Origin: Candidatus Moraniibacteriota bacterium
GTDB taxonomy: Bacteria > Patescibacteriota > Minisyncoccia > Moranbacterales > UBA9337
Direction: 5' to 3'
Assembly (NCBI GenBank): GCA_018400055.1
Contig: JAGYNK010000106.1
Span: 1-26,496, forward strand
DNA: 26,496 bases
The notes under the pieces were generated by a model. That model was not told where the DNA came from and ran no database searches. It was given only the letters and a program-made list of their open reading frames with translations. The translations under genes and the position numbers were made by a program. Shown here in pieces: positions 14,780 through 22,457 of the stretch (position 1 is its first letter; every line of letters begins with the position of its first letter).

Positions 14780-16132
14780 ATGTTAAACAAATCCGGTTTT
14801 ACCTTTATTGAATCGTTGGTTTTGCTTTTTATATTTTCCATTATAGTGGTTTCTTTTTATTCTGTTTTCAGTTTAGGGACCCGACATATTATTGAATCAA
14901 AAAACCGCTTGGGAGCAATTTCATTAGCTAACCAGAAAATGGAAATTATTAGAAATCTTGAATATAATAATGTGGGAACAGAAGGTGGCATCCCTAATGG
15001 TCCCATTGACCCGGACGAATATGAAACAGTGAACACAATGAATTTCCATATTTTAACCGATATTAGGTATTATGACGATTCTTACGATGGCATTCTGGAC
15101 GGAACACCTGATGACAACATTCCCACTGATTATAAAATTGCCAAAGTTATCGTAAAATGGGGTGAGGAAACTGACTCCCAGCAAGTCTATTTAGTAGCCA
15201 CTTTTGCTCCACCGGGAATGGAAACCAGCGCAGGAGGAGGAACTCTCCGTATTAATATAATTGATTCAAGCGCTTTGGGAATAGCCAATGCCAATATCCA
15301 TCTATTTAATTCCGGAACGGGCGTTGACTTAAATACATTAACCGACTCGACCGGTAGTATATTATTTCCGGGAACACCGGCAGGCAGTGATTACGAAATT
15401 AGTGTCTCTAAAAGCGGATATGAAAGCGTTTCCACTTTGGCTGTTAGCCCAGCTTCTCCTTATAATCCTGTAACTGACGAGCATGCTTCTGTTGTAATAG
15501 ATTCCCTTAATGTTAAATCCATAATAATTGATCCTCTCTCTAATATAAACATTTCAACAACTGATCCATTAAATGATAATATTGGAGACATAACTTTTAC
15601 TTTAATAGGAGGAAGAATTCTGGGAACCAAAGTAGCAGATGGAAAAACGGGATATAATTATGAACAAGATTTAAACACTAACAGCTCCGGAGAGAAATCA
15701 ATTTCTGATATTAGCCCCGGGACTTACGAATTCATGCTCAGGGACGCTTCAGATACAAATTATACTTTTATTAAAATGGATCCGGGAGATGACATAAGCA
15801 GCAATAAATTCGTTCTAAATTCAGGAACTACTTTAGATATTAAGGCTATCCTAGCCGATAATTCCGTCAATTCATTGATAATTTTAGTCAGTGATGTCGA
15901 AGGAAGCATAATTGAAGGAGCGTCAGCTCAACTGAAAAATGATTTATTGGGATATGATGTAACTTTAACTACTGACAAATACGGAAAGGCTTATTTTCCT
16001 GACACCAGCGCGCCTCTGCAAAACGATAGCTATAATTTAACGGTAAGCGCTGCCGGCTTTAATGACGACCATTCCACAATTACCATAAATGGATTGGTAA
16101 AAAAAGAAAATATTAAATTAACCTCCTCTTAA
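14780..16132 (+). CDS. Large prepilin-like protein with tandem Ig-like/carboxypeptidase-regulatory-like domains
   Basis: 450 residues. It begins MLNKSG then FTFIESLVLLFIFSIIVV: a short basic leader, Gly6 before the cleavage point, Phe at +1 and Glu at +5, the classic class III signal for prepilin peptidase. After a pilin-like head (to about residue 145), a glycine-rich hinge ETSAGGGT leads into beta-rich repeats. One at about 155-250 reads LRINIIDSSALGIANANIHL...DSTGSILFPGTPAGSDYEISVSKSGYES. A middle beta region follows at about 258-365. A third at about 367-448 reads NSLIILVSDVEGSIIEGASAQL...TDKYGKAYFPDTSA...YNLTVSAAGFND. The first and third have the 'G..I..A...L....G......TD..G...F' pattern of carboxypeptidase-regulatory-like/CnaB-like sandwiches. 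This is far larger than ordinary pilins, so a tip adhesin or minor pilin is likely. That role is inferred. Confidence 0.82.
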   Translation: MLNKSGFTFIESLVLLFIFSIIVVSFYSVFSLGTRHIIESKNRLGAISLANQKMEIIRNLEYNNVGTEGGIPNGPIDPDEYETVNTMNFHILTDIRYYDDSYDGILDGTPDDNIPTDYKIAKVIVKWGEETDSQQVYLVATFAPPGMETSAGGGTLRINIIDSSALGIANANIHLFNSGTGVDLNTLTDSTGSILFPGTPAGSDYEISVSKSGYESVSTLAVSPASPYNPVTDEHASVVIDSLNVKSIIIDPLSNINISTTDPLNDNIGDITFTLIGGRILGTKVADGKTGYNYEQDLNTNSSGEKSISDISPGTYEFMLRDASDTNYTFIKMDPGDDISSNKFVLNSGTTLDIKAILADNSVNSLIILVSDVEGSIIEGASAQLKNDLLGYDVTLTTDKYGKAYFPDTSAPLQNDSYNLTVSAAGFNDDHSTITINGLVKKENIKLTSS

Positions 16133-16139
16133 AATATTT

Positions 16140-16727
16140 ATGGATGTTAGAATAAAAAAAGGAATGAGTTTGGTTGAAATGATAATAGCTATCGCCATTT
16201 TTACAATTGGCATTGAAGGATTTTCTTTACTTTTTATTAAAACTTGGAAGCAAAATTCTTTCATTCTGGAAAAAGGCACCGCTTCTGTAGCAGCTTCTAG
16301 GGGAGTACAGGAAACGGTAAATATTATCAGAAAAGCGCGGCAATCAGATAACGGAGCCTATCCCATAATTTCCGCCGATAACAACGACTTGGTTATTTAC
16401 AGCGACATTGATAAAGATGGCGTTACAGAAAAAATTCATTATTATTTAAGCGAGGGCATGTTAAAAGCAGGAATTACCGACCCAGCCGGAATACCCCCTT
16501 CTTATCCATCGGGAGACCAAGCTACAAATACTATAGCTAATTACATAGTTAATACTTCCACGCCTATATTTTCATATTATGATATTAACAACAGTCTTTT
16601 AACCACACCCGCCAATGCAAATGAAATCAGGATGATAAAAATCAATTTAGAGGTCAATGCCAATCCCGCTCATTTTCCCAATAATGTTAATTTTCAATCA
16701 TTCGCAACATTAAGAAACTTGAGATAA
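16140..16727 (+). CDS. Prepilin-like protein (PilW/GspJ-type minor pilin)
   Basis: 195 residues. The start MDVRIKKG then MSLVEMIIAIAIFTIGIEGF gives a basic 8-residue leader, Gly at -1, Met at +1 and Glu at +5, followed by a single hydrophobic helix: a prepilin peptidase substrate. The rest is a soluble domain with VQETVNIIRKARQS, a feature seen in GspJ/PilW-like minor pilins. It contains the acidic segment IYSDIDKDGVTEKIHYYL, which resembles the region of such pilins where a value-and-strand pattern repeats; calcium binding by DIDKDG is possible but untested. It lies 7 bases after the large pilin gene and 12 bases before the PilX-like gene, so the three form one tight unit. It probably helps start or cap the fibre. 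Confidence 0.8.
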   Translation: MDVRIKKGMSLVEMIIAIAIFTIGIEGFSLLFIKTWKQNSFILEKGTASVAASRGVQETVNIIRKARQSDNGAYPIISADNNDLVIYSDIDKDGVTEKIHYYLSEGMLKAGITDPAGIPPSYPSGDQATNTIANYIVNTSTPIFSYYDINNSLLTTPANANEIRMIKINLEVNANPAHFPNNVNFQSFATLRNLR

Positions 16728-16739
16728 TTTTTCCAAATT

Positions 16740-18161
16740 ATGAATTATAGCTTGAAATTAAAAGGTTCCGCTCTGGTTTACATTTTAATAATAATGTCAG
16801 CCGTATTAATTATTCTTTCCTCTATGGTTCAATATATTGCTTCCCAAATTAAATACAGCTATTATCAATCAGAAAAAGAAGAATCATTACAAATCGCTGA
16901 GGCAGGAATATATTTTTATCGCTGGTATCTAGCTCACGAAGTGGAAGGAAAAACCGCCGCTCAAATAAAAGATTTTTGGCAAAACGAAAATCCTTACGGC
17001 GTTAGTTCCTCCTATGAAAGAGAATACACGGATCCCCAAGGAGCTGGCATAGGAAAATTCAGCATTGACGTAACTCCTCCCGATCCCTATTCAACCATCG
17101 TAATTGTACAATCTACCGGATGGACTTATAAAAATCCTAATTCGCAAAGAACGGTTAGAGTTCGTTTTCGCCGTCCGTCTTGGAGTGAATTTTCCGTTCT
17201 CGCCAATGCCAATATTCGCTTTGGAGACGGCACAGAAGTTTATGGTCCGCTTCATTCTAATGGAGGCATAAGATTTGACGGAGTTGCTCACAATATAGTT
17301 TCCAGCAATAAAACAGATTATGCTGATCCTGATCCGCCACATGTTAATCGTCCGGGAGTATGGACATCTTGGGCAGGAGAATATAATACCAATATGGGAA
17401 GCGATGTTTTTCTGGCTGGTAAAGATTTTCCGGTCCCCGAAAAAGATTTCAACGGAACAACTGCCGACCTGGCGTTAATGAAACAGGCCGCTAATGACAG
17501 CAGCACCTATTTTGATAATTCCGAAGTAGGTAGACATATTATTCTAAAAACTGACGGTAATTTTGACATACGAACAGTGCAAAGCTATGATCAGTGCTTT
17601 AATCATATAACCAGTTATTCCGGATCATGGCAAACAAACACTATACCTGATAACGGAGTAATTTTTGTAGAAGATAATGTTTGGCTAGAAGGAAAAATTA
17701 ATGGAGACAAAGTTACAGTAGTAGCAGCTGACTTAGTTGGCGGAGGCAGTCCTAATATTTTCATTGAACACGATATAGAGTATACTGCTTATGACGGCAG
17801 TGATATTATTGGCATTATTGCCGAAAATGACATTGAAATAATCAGAAATAGTGAAAACGACTTAAGAATTGATGGAGCTCTTATGGCTCAAATCGGGAGA
17901 GTGGGTCGTTTGCATTATGCGGGATATTGCAAAGCTTGGTGGTGGATAATTTGTATTCAATCATGTTCTTGTAATGATCATAAAAATACCATCACCACTT
18001 ACGGATCCATGGCCACTAACCAAAGATATGGATTTGCCTATACAGACGGCACCGGTTACACTAATAGAAATTTAATATATGACAATAATCTACTATACTA
18101 TCCTCCTCCTTATTTTCCAACCGGAACGGAGTATTCTCTAGATCTTTGGGATGAGTTATAA
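16740..18161 (+). CDS. PilX-like pilus assembly protein with a long beta-rich C-terminal domain
   Basis: 473 residues. The start MNYSLKLKG then SALVYILIIMSAVLIILSSM is a prepilin-type signal with Tyr, not Glu, at +5. This is normal for PilX/GspK-type minor pilins, which are thought to sit at the tip. The helix continues into EESLQIAEAGIYFYRWYL, matching the 'Q.AEAG' motif of the PilX N-domain. The middle (about 155-390) is rich in short beta turns (NANIRFGDGTEVYGPLHSNG; GVIFVEDNVWLEGKINGDKVTVVAADL; NIFIEHDIEY), suggesting a right-handed beta-helix or similar stack. A cysteine-rich insert (Cys397, 405, 409, 411) within a Trp-rich patch follows, then a Tyr/Pro-rich end. It is likely exposed and involved in binding or pilus initiation; that function is inferred. 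Confidence 0.8.
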   Translation: MNYSLKLKGSALVYILIIMSAVLIILSSMVQYIASQIKYSYYQSEKEESLQIAEAGIYFYRWYLAHEVEGKTAAQIKDFWQNENPYGVSSSYEREYTDPQGAGIGKFSIDVTPPDPYSTIVIVQSTGWTYKNPNSQRTVRVRFRRPSWSEFSVLANANIRFGDGTEVYGPLHSNGGIRFDGVAHNIVSSNKTDYADPDPPHVNRPGVWTSWAGEYNTNMGSDVFLAGKDFPVPEKDFNGTTADLALMKQAANDSSTYFDNSEVGRHIILKTDGNFDIRTVQSYDQCFNHITSYSGSWQTNTIPDNGVIFVEDNVWLEGKINGDKVTVVAADLVGGGSPNIFIEHDIEYTAYDGSDIIGIIAENDIEIIRNSENDLRIDGALMAQIGRVGRLHYAGYCKAWWWIICIQSCSCNDHKNTITTYGSMATNQRYGFAYTDGTGYTNRNLIYDNNLLYYPPPYFPTGTEYSLDLWDEL

Positions 18162-18203
18162 TAAAAAATATAAATAGCCGTCCTAAAACATAATAAAAAA
18201 AAT

Positions 18204-18238
18204 TCAGTTGCCGATAACTGATTACTAATTACCAATCT
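18204..18238 (+). promoter_or_regulatory. Short word-like leader before pilM
   Basis: CAGTT and AACTG form a short inverted repeat. They are followed by the quasi-repeats TGATTACTAATTACCAAT, which run directly to the pilM ATG. No Shine-Dalgarno is present. The rest of the 77-base gap (18162-18203) shows nothing clear. Confidence 0.4.
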
Positions 18239-19330
18239 ATGTCTTTTTTAAATAAAAAAATATTGAATTTTTCAAATAACGCTTTCGGATTGGATTTAAG
18301 CGACCTTTCCATAAAATTAATCCATTTAAAAAAGAAAGGTTCTTTGGATGAGATAAGAAGCTTTGGTATGGTAGAATTGCCCAAAGGAGTTATTTCAAAC
18401 GGAGAAATTATAAAAAAAGAAACAGTTATTCTGAAAATAAAAGAATTGATTCAAAAAACCAAACCCAATAAAATAAACTCCAACAAGGTTATTTGTTCCC
18501 TGCCAGAAACAAAAGCTTTCTTGCGCCTGATTAATTTACCGGAGATGAAAGAGGAGGAGCTCAAAGAAGCTATTAAGTGGGAAATAGAAGCTAACATTCC
18601 TTTGTCGCTGGAAAAAGTTTATTTTGACTGGCAGCCGGTTGAGAAGTCTCTGGGTGAAAATTCCAAGAGAAACAGTGTGTTGATGGCTGCTATTTCAAAA
18701 GAGGCTGTCAATCAAACTTTGGAAATATTGGAAGCTTCCGGACTGGAACCCGTGGGTTTGGAAATAGAATCTTTAGCTCAAATCCGCAGCTTGATAGAAA
18801 AAAAAGAATCAGAAAAAACAACCTTAATAATTGACATCGGAGATCGCCGAACCAGTTTTATTATATTGTCAAAAAATATTCCCTGCTTTACTTCCAGCAT
18901 CCATTTTTCCGCCGGTTTGCTTACGGATGCTCTGGCTAAAACGCTAAATCTGTCCTTTGAAGACGCCGAAGAGAAAAAAATGAATTATGGTATAGGAATA
19001 TTTACAAAAAACGACCATATCTTCAAAGCTACCAGTTCAGCTCTGGACGGCTTGGTTTCTGAAATAGAAAAATCCACAAATTTTTATCTTACAGAACTTA
19101 AATATTCATCTTCCATTGATCAAATTATTCTCTGTGGAGGCGGAGCGCTTACCAAGGGTATCATCACGTACCTTTCAAAAAAATTAAACAAGCAAATAAT
19201 TTTAGGAAATCCGTGGATAAACTTAAACCTGGGAAAAAAGCTGCCACCCATAGATAAAGACCAATCTATTAAATACTCCACGGCCATCGGTTTGGCGCTT
19301 AAAGGATTAGACTATGAAAATTTACCTTAA
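18239..19330 (+). CDS. pilM: Type IV pilus assembly protein PilM
   Basis: 363 residues with the actin-like (FtsA-type) fold of PilM. The family opening FGLDLSDLSIKLIHLKK appears near residue 17. It is followed by the SHS2-like region with VICSLPETKAFLRLINLPEM and EELKEAIKWEIEANIPL, which is highly typical of PilM. The nucleotide-binding loops LIIDIGDRRTSFII and IILCGGGALTKGI come next. PilM sits on the cytoplasmic face and binds the N-terminal tail of PilN, linking PilB/PilC to the inner-membrane alignment complex. Its last 17 bases overlap the start of the next gene, a strong sign of translational coupling. Length is normal. Confidence 0.95.
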   Translation: MSFLNKKILNFSNNAFGLDLSDLSIKLIHLKKKGSLDEIRSFGMVELPKGVISNGEIIKKETVILKIKELIQKTKPNKINSNKVICSLPETKAFLRLINLPEMKEEELKEAIKWEIEANIPLSLEKVYFDWQPVEKSLGENSKRNSVLMAAISKEAVNQTLEILEASGLEPVGLEIESLAQIRSLIEKKESEKTTLIIDIGDRRTSFIILSKNIPCFTSSIHFSAGLLTDALAKTLNLSFEDAEEKKMNYGIGIFTKNDHIFKATSSALDGLVSEIEKSTNFYLTELKYSSSIDQIILCGGGALTKGIITYLSKKLNKQIILGNPWINLNLGKKLPPIDKDQSIKYSTAIGLALKGLDYENLP

Positions 19331-19868
19331 TCTTCTTCCTGAAGATAGAAAAAATAAAATAAAAAGAAAAAAAATAATCCACTTAATCATTGGGCAATGG
19401 GTGAGACTTTTCTTTGTGGTCCTGATTTTCATAATTACCCTATTAAGCTTAAATCTGGTCTTAAAAATACAAATAAACGCGCTTGAAACAACCAAATCCT
19501 TGGGAGAATCTAAAGAAGAATTTAAGAAAATAAACCAATATGAGGAAACTTTCAAGCAAACAAATAAAAGACTGCTTTTCATAAAAAAAATTCAAGATAA
19601 TCATCTTTACTGGTCAAAAGCGCTTTCTGAAATAGAAAAATCCGTTTCCGATAAAATATCCATAACAAAATTAGAGACCCATCATAACGATAAAATCACA
19701 CTGGAAGGGATAGCTAAAACCAGAGACGATTTAGTAAGATTTAAAGAATCCGTCCAAAATTCCGAATGTTTCAGCTCAACTGAAATACCGGTTTCCAACT
19801 TTATATCCAAGGAGAATGTCAATTTTCAAATTGAAATAAGCCTAGAAGAAGATTGTTTAAAAAAATAA
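19314..19868 (+). CDS. pilN: Type IV pilus assembly protein PilN
   Basis: 184 residues. It begins MKIYLNLLPEDRKNKIKRKK, containing the conserved 'NLLP' tail that docks into PilM. One membrane helix (about 27-50) follows, then a coiled coil (about 52-90) and a ferredoxin-like periplasmic-type domain at the end (ITKLETHHNDKITLEGIAKTRDD onward, with 'L.G.A....V..F...' typical of the fimbrial assembly family). It overlaps pilM by 17 bases and precedes pilO by 6 bases. PilN and PilO form the inner-membrane heterodimer that aligns the machine. Confidence 0.92.
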   Translation: MKIYLNLLPEDRKNKIKRKKIIHLIIGQWVRLFFVVLIFIITLLSLNLVLKIQINALETTKSLGESKEEFKKINQYEETFKQTNKRLLFIKKIQDNHLYWSKALSEIEKSVSDKISITKLETHHNDKITLEGIAKTRDDLVRFKESVQNSECFSSTEIPVSNFISKENVNFQIEISLEEDCLKK

Positions 19869-19874
19869 AAAATA

Positions 19875-20576
19875 ATGAAAGATTTTTGGAAAAAATATAA
19901 AGAATATATTTATTTGTTTATCTTCCCGATTATCCTCGGGATAATTTCCATTTTCTCCATAAAATATTTAACGGATTCCATATCTGCTAAAAACAACGAA
20001 ATTGAAAAAGAATTAATCAATAATGAGGAGCGAGAAAAAAGAATAAAGAATATCTCCACCATTGAAAAACAATTTAAAATGATAGAAGAAGAAAAAGATA
20101 AACTTAATGTATTTATTACGCAAGATCAAGTGATTTCCCTGATTAAAAAAATGGAGCATTTATCTGAAGAAACAGGCAATGAAATAATCATTGAAGAAGT
20201 TATGATTTCAGATGAAAATACAAAAGACGAAGCTGCACCTCAAAAAACAGCTGATGATAAAAATGATTCTGAAATTATTAGCGACAATTATATTCAAATT
20301 AAGATAAGCCTGCGAGGAAGCTATGGCGATGCTGTCAATTTTATTAAAAAAATAGAAAATATAAATTATTGCTCCGATATAATTTCTCTTAAATTAACCG
20401 CCCAAAAAAAAGAGTCTGCTGAACAGCTACCTAAAACATACACCACCAGAGAAGAATTTACTATAGGAGGAAACCTAAGCAGTAACCGCGTGAAAGAAAC
20501 TAACTTAAATAAAAATAACCAAGAGGCCATTATTAATTCTCTTTTTGAAATAGTGTTTTATCTTGAAAACCAATAG
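19875..20576 (+). CDS. pilO: Type IV pilus assembly protein PilO-like
   Basis: 233 residues. A short cytoplasmic start and one membrane helix (about 11-31) are followed by a long charged coiled coil (about 33-78) and an alpha/beta C-terminal domain with the PilO-like pattern YIQIKISLRGSYGDAVNFIKKIEN. An acidic, low-complexity linker (ENTKDEAAPQKTADDKND, about 113-133) interrupts the domain region. Sequence similarity within this family is low, so the call depends on architecture plus its place between pilN and the small PilP-like gene. It starts 6 bases after pilN. Confidence 0.85.
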   Translation: MKDFWKKYKEYIYLFIFPIILGIISIFSIKYLTDSISAKNNEIEKELINNEEREKRIKNISTIEKQFKMIEEEKDKLNVFITQDQVISLIKKMEHLSEETGNEIIIEEVMISDENTKDEAAPQKTADDKNDSEIISDNYIQIKISLRGSYGDAVNFIKKIENINYCSDIISLKLTAQKKESAEQLPKTYTTREEFTIGGNLSSNRVKETNLNKNNQEAIINSLFEIVFYLENQ

Positions 20577-20579
20577 GTT

Positions 20580-20906
20580 ATGAAAAATTTATTTAATAAA
20601 AAAGAGCTAAACTTGAAAAAAATCAGCCTAAAGGCTTTTAATTTTTGGGTTAGCCACCGAGTCATATTTTTTATTCTTATTCTACTGGCAGTTTTCGGAT
20701 TAGGCCTGTACTTTTCCTATAAAAATTTGTACAAAGATCCCTGGAACGAAGAAAAAAGAAACCAATATATAAGCACCCAAAGAAAAGAAATAAATTTTCA
20801 AGAAGAAAATTTCAAACAAGCTGTAGAGGAAATTGAAGAAAAAGAAAAAAATTACCAAGGAGATTTTTATCCGATTAATGACATTTTCAGCCCGTTGGAA
20901 AAATAA
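20580..20906 (+). CDS. Small single-pass membrane protein of the pilus cluster (PilP-like position)
   Basis: 108 residues. A basic N-terminal tail (about 1-26) is followed by one membrane helix (about 28-46), a charged region with a coiled-coil-like Glu/Lys stretch (about 62-92), and a C-terminal PINDIFSPLEK. It starts 3 bases after pilO and is the last gene before a strong terminator. In Gram-negative bacteria this slot holds pilP, whose mature protein contains an 'RDPF.P' motif in a similar place; NDIFSPL could be an echo of it. There is no lipoprotein signal and no beta-sandwich secretin-binding domain, which would fit an organism with no secretin. The link to PilP is a guess. Confidence 0.72.
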   Translation: MKNLFNKKELNLKKISLKAFNFWVSHRVIFFILILLAVFGLGLYFSYKNLYKDPWNEEKRNQYISTQRKEINFQEENFKQAVEEIEEKEKNYQGDFYPINDIFSPLEK

Positions 20907-20929
20907 AAAACGCTGTTATAAATTTAGAT

Positions 20930-20966
20930 AAAAAAATCCCGGATTTACCTCGGGATATTTTTTCAC
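20930..20966 (+). terminator. Terminator of the pilus operon
   Basis: AATCCCG and CGGGAT form a stem of about 6-7 base pairs (20935-20941 with 20951-20957) with a 9-base loop, A-rich before and a T-run (20958-20963) after. It lies 25 bases past the last pilus gene. Confidence 0.8.
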
Positions 20967-21012
20967 TTTTAAATCTAAAAAACATCTTAATGTTTTTCAA
21001 TAAATTAAAAGT
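20964..21012 (-). terminator. Nested hairpin, probable terminator of the tRNA cluster
   Basis: AAAAACAT (20978-20985) pairs with ATGTTTTT (20990-20997) around a 4-base loop. An outer arm CACTTTTAA (20964-20972) pairs with TTAAAAGTG (21005-21013 region). On the minus strand it lies past the tRNA genes and has Ts on its 3' side. The stretch from 21013 to 21117 shows no further element. Confidence 0.5.
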
Positions 21013-21117
21013 GTCCCTAATGGGAATGCCCGTCATATGACAAAGTCTGTAATTTATACTCGGGTCAAAGGTTTGGAGAAACTACAAAAAATCGTAATAC
21101 TTGGTCTCCCAAAAAAG

Positions 21118-21190
21118 TGCGCCCGATAGAACTTGAACCCATAACCTTCTGGTCCGACCCCGCAAGTTTACGGGGCTATCCAATTGAGCA
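21118..21190 (-). pseudogene. Decayed tRNA-Arg-like gene
   Basis: Read on the minus strand, this has the D-arm words TGCTCAATTGGATAG, then TCGGACCAGAAGG, which is identical to bases in the anticodon arm of the neighbouring tRNA-Arg. A T-arm (ATGGGTTCAAGTTCTAT) and the 3' acceptor strand CGGGCGC-A follow. The matching 5' acceptor strand (GCGCCCG) is missing. The 5' half of the anticodon stem is replaced by an unrelated hairpin CCCCG...CGGGG with an 8-base loop. It cannot fold as a normal tRNA. The intact tRNA-Arg lies 7 bases upstream, and both are followed by the same CACTTTT word, so a tandem duplication that later decayed is likely. Confidence 0.6.
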
Positions 21191-21197
21191 GTAAAAG

Positions 21198-21271
21198 TGC
21201 CCCCTGTAGGATTTGAACCCACGGCCTTCTGGTCCGAAGCCAGACGCTCTAATCCGCTGAGCTAAGGAGGC
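21198..21271 (-). tRNA. tRNA-Arg (anticodon TCG)
   Basis: A complete 74-base cloverleaf. The acceptor GCCTCCT pairs with AGGGGGC (one G-T pair). The D-arm is GCTC...GAGC, and the anticodon stem TCTGG/CCAGA closes the loop CTTCGGA with anticodon TCG, reading CGA. The T-arm is GTGGG-TTCAAAT-CCTAC and the discriminator is A. CCA is not encoded. It lies 26 bases downstream of tRNA-His on the same strand. Confidence 0.92.
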
Positions 21272-21297
21272 TTTTATAACTTGAAAATCTTCAGAGG

Positions 21298-21369
21298 GGC
21301 GGCTACAGGGAATTGAACCCTGGTACCTGGTACCACAAACCAGTGTTCTACCATTGAACTATAGCCGCC
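21298..21369 (-). tRNA. tRNA-His (anticodon GTG)
   Basis: A complete cloverleaf. The 8-base acceptor GGCGGCTA (including the extra G at -1) pairs with TAGCCGCC, so G-1 faces C73, the hallmark of bacterial tRNA-His. The anticodon stem CTGGT/ACCAG closes loop TTGTGGT with anticodon GTG. The T-arm is CAGGG-TTCAATT-CCCTG. CCA is not encoded (CCT follows C73's neighbours). Confidence 0.95.
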
Positions 21370-21467
21370 AATCTAAAGACTTTGCTATGACTTTATTTAA
21401 AACAACGAACTCTTTTACTTTTGCTTAATTTAAAATAACAGAGAATAAAAATAATTTCAACAAAAAG

Positions 21468-22385
21468 CTACAATTCACTTACCTTCCTCTTGAAATTTTC
21501 AAAAACTTTCGGTCCTTGAGGATTGGGTAAAAATATCAAAGCTTCTTCCGAAACATCAATATAACTTCCTCTTTGATGCGTTTTGGGATTATTCTTTATT
21601 TTTTTAGTTTCCAAAATTCTCATCCAATTTTCTAAAAAATCCCAATCAAAAATCTTTTCTAAAAAATTTCTCACCCTGCGGGAAAAATCAGTATCTTCTA
21701 TGATTTTTAAATTATGCCCCGCCGCTATCTTATAATTGGGCTTAAAATTCCTTATCCATTTATTTTTCAATTGAAAGCGCCTATGTATATTATCATCAAA
21801 AAGAGGAAAATAAAAATAATATTCATTGGCGGAAAATAAGTCTCTGATTCTTATTTTCAATGACTTGTCCGTTATAAAATGATTTAGACAGACCCTATCT
21901 TTAATTTTATGACCATGCCTTCTCTTTCCCAAGAAATGGGTCACCAAAGTAACCAAGGTCCTACCTATCCAAAGCCTTCCATACTTAATTGCCACCAATA
22001 AATCCCAATCACTTTTCACTTGAGCGTTCTTCATAGCTAATCTTCCCGTAATCCCCACCATGCAAACAAAAGGAATAAATCTCATAAACCAGACCACTCG
22101 TCGTAAACCCTTTATTTTAACCATTGAAATTCTGTTCCGTTTAAGCCGGCTTTCGGGCAAATCTCTCCCGCTTTTTAAAAAATAAAATCCTTGAAATTCT
22201 TTAATAAATCTTTTTAAAGAGCCACCTTCCAACTCATCCGAAACATCTTCCAAGCTATATTCCCTATCGTCCGCTTCATGGCCAAATTTCATTAAATATT
22301 TCCATATTTCAAAAGAAGTTAATGGATAATCCAAAACATCGTAATAACAGACAGTAGCCAAAATATTTTTAGCAAGATTGTGCAT
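21468..22385 (-). CDS. Nucleotidyltransferase-fold protein with N-terminal winged-helix-like region
   Basis: I use the inner ATG at 22385 (305 residues); an upstream ATG at 22403 adds only MFFIIF. The N-terminal 70 residues (ILATVCYYDVLDYPLTSFEIWKYLM... and FLKSGRDL) look like a winged helix. The middle has the polymerase-beta nucleotidyltransferase signature VGITGRLAMKNAQVKSDWDLLV, with the paired acids of SDWDL and the small-residue turn GITG. The C-terminal half (HFITDKSLKIRIRDLFSANEYYF and on) is helical and basic. Related proteins of unknown substrate are common in Candidate Phyla Radiation genomes (from memory). It could modify a small molecule, RNA or protein with a nucleotide. It lies 72 bases downstream of uvrA on the same strand and may be co-transcribed. 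Confidence 0.72.
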   Translation of the reverse strand: MHNLAKNILATVCYYDVLDYPLTSFEIWKYLMKFGHEADDREYSLEDVSDELEGGSLKRFIKEFQGFYFLKSGRDLPESRLKRNRISMVKIKGLRRVVWFMRFIPFVCMVGITGRLAMKNAQVKSDWDLLVAIKYGRLWIGRTLVTLVTHFLGKRRHGHKIKDRVCLNHFITDKSLKIRIRDLFSANEYYFYFPLFDDNIHRRFQLKNKWIRNFKPNYKIAAGHNLKIIEDTDFSRRVRNFLEKIFDWDFLENWMRILETKKIKNNPKTHQRGSYIDVSEEALIFLPNPQGPKVFENFKRKVSEL

Positions 22386-22457
22386 AAATATTATGAAAAA
22401 CATAACCCACTACACCTAGTGCAAAACAATTATGGGCTATGTGTTGTTAATTATTAG

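Noticed and set aside
21118..21190. Functional tRNA with an intron or long variable arm
   Set aside because: No 5' strand pairs with the 3' acceptor CGGGCGC. The anticodon stem half is missing, and the CCCCG/CGGGG hairpin has an 8-base loop, so no standard cloverleaf forms.
21118..21236. Attachment-site duplication (attL/attR) from an integrated element
   Set aside because: The two tRNA 3' halves differ at many positions and are only about 80 bases apart with D-arm sequence between them; no integrase gene is present.
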